NCBI GenBank assembly: GCA_947564645.1 | Contig: CANOCU010000006.1 | Coordinates: 38,009 to 102,008 of the forward strand | DNA: 64,000 nucleotides | Source: an uncultured Lachnospiraceae bacterium | Lineage (GTDB): Bacteria > Bacillota > Clostridia > Lachnospirales > Lachnospiraceae | Reading direction: 5' to 3' | Shown: positions 8,592 through 16,956 of the stretch, one piece after another | Layout: every line of letters begins with the position of its first letter | Numbering within the stretch: position 1 is the first letter of the stretch | The notes under the pieces: generated by a model | Seen by the model: the letters and a program-made list of their open reading frames with translations, nothing else | Database searches by the model: none | What the model was told of the DNA's origin: nothing | Program-made: the position numbers and the translations under genes

Positions 8592-8608
8592 CGCGCTACG
8601 TGAGCGCG
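8592..8608 (-). other. Short GC hairpin in the treP leader
   Basis: CGCGCT and AGCGCG pair perfectly around a 5-nt loop, 35-50 nt upstream of the treP start. It is not followed by a T-run. It may affect mRNA stability or translation; no function is shown. Confidence 0.3.
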
Positions 8609-8634
8609 TCGTTTCTCCTGTCCATCGCCTCTAA

Positions 8635-8650
8635 ACTTGTTTAAACAAGT
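8635..8650. promoter_or_regulatory. TreR operator
   Basis: ACTTGTTTAAACAAGT is a perfect 16-bp palindrome in the treP-treR intergenic region. It ends two bases before the treR -35 box and lies about 80 bp upstream of treP. Its position and symmetry fit a GntR/HutC regulator acting on both divergent genes. Confidence 0.8.
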
Positions 8651-8652
8651 AA

Positions 8653-8681
8653 TTGACTTTTGCATTTTCCATTTTTATAAT
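8653..8681 (+). promoter_or_regulatory. Promoter of treR
   Basis: TTGACT (8653-8658), a 17-nt spacer and TATAAT (8676-8681) form a near-consensus sigma-A promoter 46 bp upstream of treR. It abuts the operator, consistent with autoregulation. Confidence 0.8.
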
Positions 8682-8726
8682 GGAATCATACATTTACTAC
8701 TTCCACTATTAAGAAAGGAACCTTTC

Positions 8727-9458
8727 ATGCCAAAAGCCATCTACGAAACGATCTATAAAGATTTAAAGCAGAAAATTGAAAACGATGTTTTCGCCTATCA
8801 GGAACTTCTCCCATCGGAAAACACCCTGATCCGGACTTATGACTGCTCCCGCAATACCCTGCGCCGGGCCGTCAGTCTCCTGGTGACCGACGGCTATGTG
8901 CAGACCATGCAGGGCAAGGGCGTCCGCAATATCTATCAACCCATAACGCAGACCGCCTTCACCATCGGAGAGATCGAGAGCTTCCGGGAATCAGCCCTCC
9001 GCAACGGTCATCATCCCCATACAAGCGTCCTTCTCTTTACCGAATTTGCGATAAGTGAGAAACAGGCCCAGACCACTGGCTTTCCTGCGGGAACGCAGAT
9101 CTACTATATCCAGCGGCTCCACTACCTGGACGATATGCCGCTGATCCTGAACCATAATTACTTCCTGAAAGAAGCCGTCCCCGGCCTCACCAAAGAGATC
9201 GCGGAAAACTCCATCTATCATTATCTGGAAAATACGCTGCATATGACGATCGTGAACAGCAAACGGATCATGACCGTGGAAAAGATGACACAGATCGATG
9301 AGAAATATCTGAAAATGAACGCAGAAGATTATAATTGCATGGCAGTGGTCAGCAGCCAGACCTACAACAGCGACGGCGTAATGTTTGAATATACCCAGTC
9401 CAGGCACCGACCCGATCATTTCCGCTTCTACGACAATGCGGTCAGGAAGTCTGTCTGA
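8727..9458 (+). CDS. treR: Trehalose operon repressor, GntR/HutC family
   Basis: This 243-residue regulator has an N-terminal GntR winged helix (about 5-70: YETIYKDLKQKIENDVF, LPSENTL, SRNTLRRAVSLLVTDGYV) and a C-terminal UTRA effector domain (about 90-240) that in TreR proteins senses trehalose-6-phosphate. It is divergent from treP-treC with a perfect palindrome between them. The start at 8727 follows AAAGGAA; a longer frame from 8637 would begin inside the operator and is rejected. Confidence 0.92.
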   Translation: MPKAIYETIYKDLKQKIENDVFAYQELLPSENTLIRTYDCSRNTLRRAVSLLVTDGYVQTMQGKGVRNIYQPITQTAFTIGEIESFRESALRNGHHPHTSVLLFTEFAISEKQAQTTGFPAGTQIYYIQRLHYLDDMPLILNHNYFLKEAVPGLTKEIAENSIYHYLENTLHMTIVNSKRIMTVEKMTQIDEKYLKMNAEDYNCMAVVSSQTYNSDGVMFEYTQSRHRPDHFRFYDNAVRKSV

Positions 9459-9531
9459 TTGTCTGCTGCGGGAAGCGGCCATTTATTAGATCGTTTACTA
9501 TAATAGGGAAAAAGAGTTCACATAGAAAGTT

Positions 9532-9590
9532 TGGAAGTTGAAACTTCCATTACGCATTCAGGGATATTGCAGACATAGCCAGCAATATCC
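9532..9590 (+). other. Two hairpins in the leader of the 9614/9689 gene
   Basis: TGGAAGTT/AACTTCCA (9532-9549, 2-nt centre) and GGATATTGC/GCAATATCC (9562-9590, 11-nt loop) are perfect inverted repeats of 8 and 9 bp, just upstream of the ribosome binding site at about 9604. Neither is followed by a T-run. They may be operator or leader structures; the gap between treR and the next gene otherwise shows only a GC-rich stem near 9470. Confidence 0.4.
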
Positions 9591-9613
9591 ACGCAGAGGT
9601 AAAAGAGGTAAAA

Positions 9614-9688
9614 ATGGAGAAAAGCAGAAAAGCATCTATAAGCATCGCGTTAGGTATTCTTTTTTGAGGCAGTGTTCTGATCGGATAC
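9614..9688 (+). pseudogene. 5' part of membrane protein gene, broken by in-frame TGA
   Basis: An ATG at 9614 with a good AGAGG site is in frame with the ORF starting at 9689. Codon 18 (9665-9667) is TGA; the flanking codons encode a hydrophobic helix (SIALGILF then GSVLIGYM). A single TGA for TGG change would explain the break. This suggests a recent nonsense mutation or a sequencing error, leaving the downstream ORF without its first helix and native start. Confidence 0.55.
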
Positions 9689-10183
9689 ATGCCCATTCCG
9701 GAATATACACTTGAATTGACATGTATCTCTAATTTATGTACCGGTATTTTACTGCTTTTTACCGGAATAAATACAGCAAAGAAAAAGATTAAAATTCCGA
9801 GTGTTATTTATCATATGTGGCTTGTGACGATTCTGCTTGTCTGCATCATATCATGCATCGGACATTTTAATTTTCATGGCGCCTTTTTCTTCTTACATCT
9901 GGTAAATCCGCTCCTGTTTCTGATTTACTATCTGGTTTTCATCGATGACACAAAAAGATCAAAGCAAATACTGCTCACACCATTCCCCGTGCTGTTCTAT
10001 CTTATTTTTGATTACATAGTCGGAAAGTTAAGGGGAAGGTTTATCTATGGCATATTCGAGGTTAAGGAGACAGATTTCGCCTCTCTGCTATTGGTCCTAT
10101 GCGGTGTCTGTCTTTCTTTGTTGGTAATTGCTGTTATCACACAATACATAAATCAGAAGTTGAAGCGGTTAAGGACCAGATGA
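9689..10183 (+). CDS. Uncharacterised membrane protein (probably N-terminally truncated)
   Basis: This 164-residue hydrophobic protein has about five predicted membrane segments (near residues 8-26, 38-57, 62-84, 95-110 and 130-150) and a basic C-terminus (NQKLKRLRTR). I do not recognise the family. The first available ATG has only a weak ribosome site, whereas an in-frame ATG at 9614 has a strong one but is separated by a TGA codon. AT-rich composition differs from the neighbouring sugar genes, which may indicate separate ancestry. It ends one base before a convergent nuclease-family remnant. Confidence 0.5.
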   Translation: MPIPEYTLELTCISNLCTGILLLFTGINTAKKKIKIPSVIYHMWLVTILLVCIISCIGHFNFHGAFFFLHLVNPLLFLIYYLVFIDDTKRSKQILLTPFPVLFYLIFDYIVGKLRGRFIYGIFEVKETDFASLLLVLCGVCLSLLVIAVITQYINQKLKRLRTR

Positions 10184-10456
10184 TCACAGCGTGATCTCCA
10201 GATCAATGCATCCATATTTTTTCATACACGCGATCGCCTCTTCCAAAGACATACCAATCTTCTCCTGTATTCTTTGCAGGATCGTTGTGTCATCCAACCC
10301 ATCTTCATGTCCTATCTCAATAAGCATTTTTGCCTGCCCCTGCTGCATACCCTGCTGCATGCCCTGCTGCATACCCTGGCGCATCCATTTCTCAGACTCT
10401 GTCTCAATGATCGTTCCGCCCATAACATTCACCAGCCTTTCTTCCTGCCTGGTCAG
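10184..10456 (-). pseudogene. C-terminal remnant of an Rpn/PD-(D/E)XK-type nuclease gene
   Basis: The frame encodes about 90 residues resembling the tail of Rpn-family (putative transposase/recombination nuclease) proteins: an EER..NVM...ET segment, the repeated MQQG units (three in a row) and a helical end SLEEAIACMKKYG. The catalytic N-terminal nuclease domain is missing. The only in-frame start is GTG at 10432, without a convincing ribosome site. The homologous frame begins right at the cls stop codon (10458-10460), so the 5' part was probably lost by deletion at that point. It is likely nonfunctional. Confidence 0.6.
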
Positions 10457-10457
10457 G

Positions 10458-12035
10458 TCACAACAACGGCGCCGCCACCTTCATCAGACTCCCCAGCAGC
10501 TTCACCGTCCACTTCTCCTGCCGCACCGTCTCCTTCGTCGCCTGCCTGCACTGCTTAAGCGTCGCCTGGAAATCCGCCTCGATCTCCGGGATGCAGTCCG
10601 TATCGTACTGATAGGTGGCGCATTCGAAATGGTGATACAGGCTCCGGTAATCCAGATTGATGGTGCCTACCACCGCCTCCCTGTCGTCGCTGACAAATAC
10701 CTTCGCATGGACAAATCCCGGCGTATACTCGAAGATCTTCACGCCCGATTCCAGCAAGGAAGCATAGTGGGTCTTGGCCAGTGCATAGGGAATCCGCTTG
10801 TCAGGAATCCCCGGCAGGATCAGCGCCACTTCCACGCCTCTTTCCGCCGCAAACTTAAGCGCCGTCTCCATCTCCCCGTCCAGGATCAGATAAGGCGTCA
10901 TGATATGCACATATTTAAGGGCCCGGTTCAGCATATCCATATACACCCGCTCCCCCAGCTGGTCCTCGTCCAGCGGCCGGTCGCCGTAAGGGATTACATA
11001 CCCCTTTGCCTCCTGCACCGGCAGTGTGGGACAGGCAAGGAATGTCTCGAATTCCGCCTTCCCGCCGTCCATACCCCACATCTGCAGAAACATCAGGGTA
11101 AAACTTTTCACCGCTTCCCCCTTGACCATGACGGCCGTATCCTTCCAGTGTCCGAACTTCACCTTCTGGTTGATATATTCGTCCGCCAGATTGACGCCGC
11201 CGTTAAAGGCGGTATGCCCGTCGATCACCAGGATCTTCCGATGATCCCGATAATTATAGTGGGTGGAGACAAAGGGCGATACCGGCGCAAAAGTCTTGCA
11301 CTTGATCCCCAGCTTCCGCAGGCGCTTCGGATAATCATGGGGCAGCAGCGCAAACTCGCAGGTACCGTCGTACAGTAGGCGCACATCCACGCCCTGCGCC
11401 GCCTTCTTCGCCAGGATCTCCAACACCCTGCCCCACATGATCCCCTCGCTCACGATAAAATATTCCAGGAAGATAAAATGTTTCGCCGCCTCCAGTTCCG
11501 TAAGCATCGCGTCGAACTTATCTTCCCCCAGCGGAAAATATGTGACAGCCGTCTTATCATACACCGGATGACAGCCGCTCCGCCCCATATAATGCGCCAG
11601 AGCCGCCACACCGCCATTCTCCCTGGCCAGGCGCGCTGCCACCTCCTCGTCCTGCCGGATGCATGTTCTCGTGTCCGAGATCACCTTACTCGTCCACTCC
11701 TTTAAGACCCGGTGCCCCAAGTCGCTCTGGGTATATACGAACAGCAGCACGCCGAACACCGGCAGCAGCAGAATCACGATCAGCCATGTGATCTTCGCCG
11801 TCGGATTGATCCGGCTGTTCAGCAGATAGACAACGATCACAAAGGTCAGGACTACCGTGCCGCCGAAAATATGCGGGATCACGCCCCGAAACCATTCGAA
11901 TATGCTAAACAGGATCAGAACCTGCGCCAGTAACATCAACAGAATCAGGCCGAAACGGCTGAATACGGCGTGAACGATCCCGCCTTGTCCCTTTTTCAAT
12001 AAGGTGAGTCCTTTGTTCTTATAATCGATCGACAT
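10458..12035 (-). CDS. cls: Cardiolipin synthase, PLD family
   Basis: This 525-residue membrane enzyme condenses two phosphatidylglycerol molecules to cardiolipin and glycerol. Three N-terminal hydrophobic helices (about 30-48, 60-73, 82-101) are followed by two phospholipase D HKD motifs: H265, K267, D272 in RDHRKILVIDG and H443, K445, D450 in FVHAKVFVSDD. Start at 12035 is preferred since AAGGAG sits 5 nt upstream; the frame extends further to 12092 without homology. The neighbouring GH13 gene lies upstream on the same strand (79-bp gap), so co-transcription is possible though functionally unexplained. Confidence 0.93.
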   Translation of the reverse strand: MSIDYKNKGLTLLKKGQGGIVHAVFSRFGLILLMLLAQVLILFSIFEWFRGVIPHIFGGTVVLTFVIVVYLLNSRINPTAKITWLIVILLLPVFGVLLFVYTQSDLGHRVLKEWTSKVISDTRTCIRQDEEVAARLARENGGVAALAHYMGRSGCHPVYDKTAVTYFPLGEDKFDAMLTELEAAKHFIFLEYFIVSEGIMWGRVLEILAKKAAQGVDVRLLYDGTCEFALLPHDYPKRLRKLGIKCKTFAPVSPFVSTHYNYRDHRKILVIDGHTAFNGGVNLADEYINQKVKFGHWKDTAVMVKGEAVKSFTLMFLQMWGMDGGKAEFETFLACPTLPVQEAKGYVIPYGDRPLDEDQLGERVYMDMLNRALKYVHIMTPYLILDGEMETALKFAAERGVEVALILPGIPDKRIPYALAKTHYASLLESGVKIFEYTPGFVHAKVFVSDDREAVVGTINLDYRSLYHHFECATYQYDTDCIPEIEADFQATLKQCRQATKETVRQEKWTVKLLGSLMKVAAPLL

Positions 12036-12113
12036 ATCGCTCCTTCTTTCGTACGTTTTCCTGTTACGATAACACGGCTTCCCGTTTACCACAATCCCAG
12101 GTGCATTTTCTTC

Positions 12114-14066
12114 TCAGGATTCATCGCGCCGCCAGATCCGCGCTTCGTACCCCTCCAGCGTGCGCACCGGCCTGTGCCCGGCCTCCATCGTGTCATATAC
12201 CAGCTTCCACTGTCCCTTCAGGGCAAAGGCCCTGCACTTCTGAGCGCCCAGATTACAGTCCACCACGTAAAGCCGCTCCCCCAGCTTCCTGGCGTAGACA
12301 AACCGGTCCTTCCTCCTATTAAGCGCCCGGAACGCGCCGTAGACAAAGGCCCGCTCCTTTCGCCGCAGACGAAGCAGCTTCCGGTAAGCCGCAAGCACCT
12401 CTTCCTTCGTCTCCTGCCGCAGTCCCGCATGGCAGGGCGGCAGCTTCTCGTTCCAGGGCAGCAGCACCCGTGCGTGCTCTCTGGTCCCCGCCAGGATCCT
12501 GGAAAATACCTGGTCTGCCGGCTCATGCTTACTGTGCTCGGCATAATATCCCTTCGCCTCCACATCCGTGATCTGCTCCATGGACGTAAAATCGTAGTTG
12601 GCAAGCCCCATCTCATCCCCCTGGAAGAGAAAAGGCGTGCCCTTAAGCGTCAGCTGCATCACCGCCAACAGTTTGGCAAGCGCCGTATGCAGGGAAGTAT
12701 CCTGCGTAATCTTGCTGATCATCCGCGGATTGTCATGATTGTTATAGAAAAGGGACATCCAGCAGTTGTTGCCGTAGTGCTCCATCCAGTCGATCATATA
12801 ATCCCTGAAGTAATTCAGGTCATAGGCGTATTCCTCCATTCGCACATGCCCCGGCGTCTCCAGATGGTCGAAGGAGAATACCATATCAAGTTCCCCTCGC
12901 TCTTCTCCTGTCACCAGTTGGCACATTTTCATGCCCAGTCCCGGCGTTTCCCCCACGGAAAACGCCCCATGCGGCGCAAAGGCCTTCGCCCGCAGCTCCC
13001 GCAGATACTGGTGCAGCTTCGGCCCGTAATAATAATGCTCGATCCCCGTATAGCCCATCAGAGCGCCGATCGTCTCATTCCCCGCAGGCAGCCCTTCCTT
13101 CTTGGAGATATAATTGATCACGTCCATGCGGAACCCGTCCACACCCCTGTCCAGCCACCGGTTGACCATATCGGTCACTTCCTCCCGCACCCGCGGATTG
13201 TCCCAGTTTAAGTCCATCTGCTTTTTTGAAAAAAGGTGCAGTGCCCAGCTGCCGCGTGTCTGCTCCTGCCCGTGTCCCACGCCATCCTCATCGCAGACGT
13301 TCTGCCGATTCTCCTCATACTTCCAGGCAGACCCCGAGAAAAAGGATGTCCAGTTGTTGGGCGGCGTACGGCTGCCGTCGTCCTCCCGGAAGAAATAATA
13401 GTCCCGGTAAGGAGAACCGGGCTTTAGCGCCTCCCGGTACCATCTGTGCTCGTCGGAAGTATGATTCACCACCAGATCCATGATCAGCCGCATGCCTCGC
13501 TTATGCACCTCGGAAAGCAGCCGTTCGAAATCCTCCATGGTGCCGAACTCTTCCATAATCTTGTCGTAATCCCGAATATCGTATCCGTTGTCGTCGTTAG
13601 GCGAATCATAAATGGGCGACAGCCACAAGGCATCCACGCCAAGCTCCTTCAGATAATCCAGCTTGCTGATAATCCCCGGCAGATCACCGATGCCGTCCCC
13701 GTCGCTGTCACAGAAGCTGCGCGGGTAGATCTGATAGAACACCGCTTCCTTCCACCATCTGGGCGTGATCTTCCCCGCAGAAGCCACCGGTTCGTCCTGC
13801 TCACCGCTCACCAGTTCCAACAGTGCATCGAAGAAATCCACCCCGAATTTTCCGCCGGACAGCCGTTTTCCCAATCCGTCACGCCCTGCCAGATTCGCCA
13901 GCGTGCGCAACTTCAGATTCGATATCACCCGGTTGGTAATGACCCGCTCCGGCAGCCCCAGCTGTAGCAGCACCCTCGCCAGGGCGTCATGCCCCACCGG
14001 GTTTTCGTACAATTCTCCGATCGTGCTGTCGTAGGTCAGCCAGTGTTCTTTTCCTCTTTTCTCCAT
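12114..14066 (-). CDS. GH13 alpha-glucosidase with extra N-terminal helical domain
   Basis: This is a cytoplasmic oligosaccharide hydrolase of GH13 (subfamily 31-like). From the ATG at 14066 (650 residues), about 100 residues of a helical domain (STIGELYENPVGHDALARVL..., FFDALLELV) precede the catalytic barrel that starts at WWKEAVFYQIYPRSF (about 104). Catalytic residues are D315 (GFRMDV), E373 (SVGET) and D445 (NNHDNPR). Val after the nucleophile is the residue usual in alpha-1,6-acting members. Extra insertions occur around 251-272. Start is uncertain: GAGGAAGG lies 12-13 nt before 14066, and in-frame ATG at 14114 and TTG at 14141 also exist. A GPH-type sugar symporter gene precedes it by about 125 bp on the same strand, suggesting import then hydrolysis of an isomaltose-like substrate. 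Confidence 0.88.
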   Translation of the reverse strand: MEKRGKEHWLTYDSTIGELYENPVGHDALARVLLQLGLPERVITNRVISNLKLRTLANLAGRDGLGKRLSGGKFGVDFFDALLELVSGEQDEPVASAGKITPRWWKEAVFYQIYPRSFCDSDGDGIGDLPGIISKLDYLKELGVDALWLSPIYDSPNDDNGYDIRDYDKIMEEFGTMEDFERLLSEVHKRGMRLIMDLVVNHTSDEHRWYREALKPGSPYRDYYFFREDDGSRTPPNNWTSFFSGSAWKYEENRQNVCDEDGVGHGQEQTRGSWALHLFSKKQMDLNWDNPRVREEVTDMVNRWLDRGVDGFRMDVINYISKKEGLPAGNETIGALMGYTGIEHYYYGPKLHQYLRELRAKAFAPHGAFSVGETPGLGMKMCQLVTGEERGELDMVFSFDHLETPGHVRMEEYAYDLNYFRDYMIDWMEHYGNNCWMSLFYNNHDNPRMISKITQDTSLHTALAKLLAVMQLTLKGTPFLFQGDEMGLANYDFTSMEQITDVEAKGYYAEHSKHEPADQVFSRILAGTREHARVLLPWNEKLPPCHAGLRQETKEEVLAAYRKLLRLRRKERAFVYGAFRALNRRKDRFVYARKLGERLYVVDCNLGAQKCRAFALKGQWKLVYDTMEAGHRPVRTLEGYEARIWRRDES

Positions 14067-14191
14067 ATCGTTCTCATTTCCTTCCTCTCGTCCGTCCTCA
14101 AAAATGTGCCGCATATGCTTTTTCTCATCATACTCTGTCAAAAAATCATTCGCAGTACCTCACTTTTCTGCTGAAAATACACTATCACTAC

Positions 14192-15688
14192 TCAAAGTCT
14201 TCCCACTTCCCGGCAGATCCGGTCATACTCCTCTTCATCCAGCCTGTATTTCTTCTTATATAAGAAGTAGGAAAGCAGCATCAGCGCGCACGGCAGCACC
14301 GTCATCGTGATCAGAAGCCCCGTACTCTGCCACGCCATGACACCACTGTATCTGCCGCCCGTCGTTCCAAAGATAACGCTCGATATCTCCGTCAGCTTCT
14401 GCTCCTCCGTGAGCAGTCCCTGGGCACACTGCTGTTCTAAGTCGGAGATCTGGTTGGTATAACCCGTCACCCCGAAGAGCAAATAGGAGGCGGACGTAAG
14501 CGCCACGATCAGCGCCGAACTCATTTTGGTGATAAAAGGCCGAAGCGACGTGATAATGCCCTCATCTCTCGTTCCGAATTTATATTCATTGTACTCCACC
14601 GTATTCATAATGGAGATCATCATGATCAGATAGAAGCAGTACTGCCCGAAATTGGAAAGCATAAAGCCCACCGTGAGCAGGCCGAATTTCCCCATGCCGT
14701 TCCCCGGAACCGGCAGGCACACAAGCATCAGACCATATCCGGCCACCGAGAACGCCGCCATGATCCCCATCAGCTTCTTCCGATGAAGCCGCCTGGAAAT
14801 AGCCGGATAGAAGACCATCAGAAAGGCCGTGGCAAACATTCCCACCATCGTAAACAGCGAATACAGCCCGCCATCATAGCCAAAGGTGAAATAAATATAT
14901 GTGGAACCGATCCCGCCGCCCACGAGTCCGTTTCCCACCTGCTGGATCAGGAAAATGACCGCGATCCACACCAGCTGGTCATTCCGGGCGATCGTTCGGA
15001 AGACCTGCCTTAAGGAGAATCGCTCCTTTTTCTTTTCCGCAGGAACCGCTTCCCGGTTCTCCCGCACCCCGAACAGCGTAAACAGGATAAAAAGCGAGGA
15101 CAGAACGGCGATCACCATGGCGATCCGCCCGTAAGCCACCGCCGTGCTGCCGCCGATCGCCGTCTGCCCCGTGCTGAACATGGGGATCAGGATGGATGCC
15201 AGCACCCCGCCGATCCCTGCAAAGAGCGTCGCCCTGGACGTAAACTGATTCCTGGCGTCGGCATCCGACCCCAGCGCCGGGATCATCCCCCAGTAGGAAA
15301 TATCACTCATCGTATAGGTAATACTGAATGCAAAATACATCAAGGCAAAGAACCACACAAAAGCCCACCCCTGCAGCTGCACATTGAACAGCAGGACGAT
15401 CACCACCGAAGTGGACAGTCCCCCGGCTAGCAGCCAGGGCTTAAACTTCCCGTATTTCGACCGGGTCCGCTCAATGATATTCCCCATCACCGGGTCGTTT
15501 AAGGCGTCGAACACCCGGGCCGCGATCATGATCCCCGTGACAGCCGCCACCTGTGCGCCGCTTAGGGTATGCGTAAACAGCACGAAGGTCAGCAGATAAC
15601 TGTTGATCAGGCTGTACACCATATCCCTGCCCACCGTCCCCAGCGGAAAATACAGCAGATTCTTCTTCGTTCGCTTCTTGTCTTCCAT
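14192..15688 (-). CDS. GPH-family sugar:cation symporter (MelB-like)
   Basis: This 498-residue, roughly 12-helix transporter belongs to the glycoside-pentoside-hexuronide:cation family. Typical marks are an N-terminal NLLYFPLGTVGRDMVYSL, the cytoplasmic loop DALNDPVMGNIIERTRSKYGKFKPWL, and TYTMSDISYWGMIPAL. The ATG at 15688 is fixed by GGGAGGAAAAG; the frame continues upstream for 136 codons of non-homologous, antisense-like sequence. It precedes the extended GH13 enzyme, so an alpha-glucoside is a plausible substrate, but the sequence alone does not show it. Confidence 0.9.
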   Translation of the reverse strand: MEDKKRTKKNLLYFPLGTVGRDMVYSLINSYLLTFVLFTHTLSGAQVAAVTGIMIAARVFDALNDPVMGNIIERTRSKYGKFKPWLLAGGLSTSVVIVLLFNVQLQGWAFVWFFALMYFAFSITYTMSDISYWGMIPALGSDADARNQFTSRATLFAGIGGVLASILIPMFSTGQTAIGGSTAVAYGRIAMVIAVLSSLFILFTLFGVRENREAVPAEKKKERFSLRQVFRTIARNDQLVWIAVIFLIQQVGNGLVGGGIGSTYIYFTFGYDGGLYSLFTMVGMFATAFLMVFYPAISRRLHRKKLMGIMAAFSVAGYGLMLVCLPVPGNGMGKFGLLTVGFMLSNFGQYCFYLIMMISIMNTVEYNEYKFGTRDEGIITSLRPFITKMSSALIVALTSASYLLFGVTGYTNQISDLEQQCAQGLLTEEQKLTEISSVIFGTTGGRYSGVMAWQSTGLLITMTVLPCALMLLSYFLYKKKYRLDEEEYDRICREVGRL

Positions 15689-15749
15689 CTTTTCCTCCCG
15701 TCTCCCTGTTACCCCTTCTCCCTTCAAACTATACCATACTTGCACGCAA

Positions 15750-15779
15750 CAGAAAAGCGGAGAAGATACACTTCCCCGC
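15750..15779 (-). terminator. Rho-independent terminator of the cobalamin-uptake operon
   Basis: In minus-strand RNA GCGGGGAAG (15779-15771) pairs with CUUCUCCGC (15765-15757) with one G-U, followed by UUUUCUGUU. It lies 8 bp past the ECF S-component stop codon. The plus strand has a mismatch in the stem. Confidence 0.75.
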
Positions 15780-15786
15780 CCCTTTT

Positions 15787-16329
15787 TTATTTTGTATGCT
15801 CTTCCGCAAACCGCAGCAGCGATATGACCGGCACGATCAGGATACCGCAGAAGAAATTGCTCACACCGTGAATAAAGTCCCAGGGCAGTCCCGCGATGAT
15901 CCATGCGATCATTCCCTTGAAATTCAGCCCGAACAAGATCGCCTGCGCCGGTGCATACAGCGTGCCGAACAGGAACCCATGGGCCGCGCACACCGTCATA
16001 TAGACGAAGGGCTGATATCTCTTCGGCATCTGCCGCGGCAGCAGCATCACTGCTCCCCAGAGGACTGTCCATAGATACAGGTATGGAACCCACCACGTGG
16101 CGAATCCGCTGAAAATACCGTTCAGAAGCACATAAAGATAGATCGGATACAGCGCCTTCTTCCGGTAGACCACGGTAAAGGCCACCACGAAGGTGCCTAA
16201 CAGATGCACGTTGGGAAGCACCTCCATCAGCATTTTGGAAGCGTACATCACCGCCCCCAGCATAGCGAAAACCGTGAGTTCTCTGGTCGTCAGCCGCTTG
16301 CCGCCCGTCTTACTCCACCTTGAGGGCAT
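15787..16329 (-). CDS. ECF transporter S-component, predicted cobalamin-type
   Basis: This 180-residue membrane protein has about six hydrophobic segments and the look of an energy-coupling-factor substrate-binding (S) subunit: RELTVFAMLGAVMYASK at the N-terminus, a short helix-breaking PNVHLLG loop and a GLPWDFIHGVSNF segment near the C-terminus. No EcfA/EcfT genes lie nearby, as expected for group II S-components that share a module. The ATG at 16329 has GGGG 7 nt upstream and overlaps the end of the DUF4430 gene by 20 bp. Because the operon leader is a cobalamin-class riboswitch, cobalamin or a precursor is the likely substrate. Assignment to CblT/CbrT-like proteins is inference. Confidence 0.8.
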   Translation of the reverse strand: MPSRWSKTGGKRLTTRELTVFAMLGAVMYASKMLMEVLPNVHLLGTFVVAFTVVYRKKALYPIYLYVLLNGIFSGFATWWVPYLYLWTVLWGAVMLLPRQMPKRYQPFVYMTVCAAHGFLFGTLYAPAQAILFGLNFKGMIAWIIAGLPWDFIHGVSNFFCGILIVPVISLLRFAEEHTK

Positions 16330-16780
16330 AGCTGTCCCCTTCCACAATCTCCGTAACGTCAACGCCCGAAGCCGCATACTCGTCGTTGACATAGAAGGCC
16401 CAGTAAACGCCGTCCGCATCATAATCCGCGGTAATGCCGTTCACCGTCTTCACATAAAGGCCGTATTCCCCTTCCTCACCGTCGATCAGGTTAAGCTCCT
16501 GCAGCGCCTCCCCCACGGTCTCCTTGTCCGTATGGATCGTAAACTGCGTCTCGTTACCGTCCTTGTCCGTCACGGTCAGGGCAAATTCCTTACTGCCCTC
16601 TCCCAGCTCGCCGCCTTCCCGCTGCACATCCGCACCTGCCTGTGTGCCCTCCGCACCGGAAGCCGCCCCACTGTTCTTACTGCCATTACAACCAACTGTA
16701 CCGAGTGCCATAGCCACCATAAGCACCATACAAAGGATGAATGACGATACTTTTCTGTTGTTGCTGTGATTCATCTGCAT
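16310..16780 (-). CDS. DUF4430 lipoprotein, putative surface cobalamin-binding protein
   Basis: This 156-residue lipoprotein has a signal peptide with lipobox GTVGC (Cys about residue 31), a short E/G/A-rich linker, and a DUF4430 domain (about 65-150) with LTVTDKDGNE..F..HT..ETVGEAL..L, YG.YV.TVNGI.ADY and YWAFYVND..A..GV. DUF4430 resembles the C-terminal beta domain of the animal cobalamin carriers transcobalamin and intrinsic factor. The ATG at 16780 has GGAG 9 nt upstream. It is the first gene after the riboswitch and overlaps the S-component gene. I infer that it captures corrinoid at the cell surface and passes it to the S-component; binding is not shown by sequence. Confidence 0.85.
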   Translation of the reverse strand: MQMNHSNNRKVSSFILCMVLMVAMALGTVGCNGSKNSGAASGAEGTQAGADVQREGGELGEGSKEFALTVTDKDGNETQFTIHTDKETVGEALQELNLIDGEEGEYGLYVKTVNGITADYDADGVYWAFYVNDEYAASGVDVTEIVEGDSYALKVE

Positions 16781-16933
16781 GTTTTCTGTCTCCTTTGTTT
16801 TATTTGTGCCGGACTCTACCTTAAAGTAAAAGTCTTCCCGGCGTCCTTTTCTCTCTGCGGCCGGCGCTCGCGGTCGTACCAACTGTCATGGACATCTGTG
16901 AATGGTATGGATAATCATTACTCTTCACAGTCG

Positions 16934-16956
16934 AAATGCGCATAAACTGCGCATTT
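16934..16956 (-). promoter_or_regulatory. Hairpin of the riboswitch expression platform
   Basis: AAATGCGCA and TGCGCATTT form a perfect 9-bp hairpin with a 5-nt loop, about 150 nt before the DUF4430 start. Its 3' arm overlaps ATTTCGACT (16931-16939 on the plus strand AGTCGAAAT), which is also perfectly complementary to AGTCGAAAT further upstream in the leader (about 16997-17005). The two pairings exclude each other, as expected for a switch. The rest of 16781-17036 holds only further stems such as CTGTGAA/TTCACAG; no gene was seen. Confidence 0.55.

Noticed and set aside
8637-8726. Longer N-terminus for treR
   Set aside because: It would start inside the operator and upstream of the mapped promoter boxes; the ATG at 8727 has a ribosome site and begins the family domain.
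9665-9667. TGA as a selenocysteine codon
   Set aside because: No SECIS-like hairpin follows directly, and the context is a plain membrane helix where Trp fits better.
14192-16096. Fusion of the GPH transporter to a 136-residue upstream domain
   Set aside because: The extension is antisense-like, crosses a terminator and overlaps the S-component gene; a strong ribosome site marks the start at 15688.
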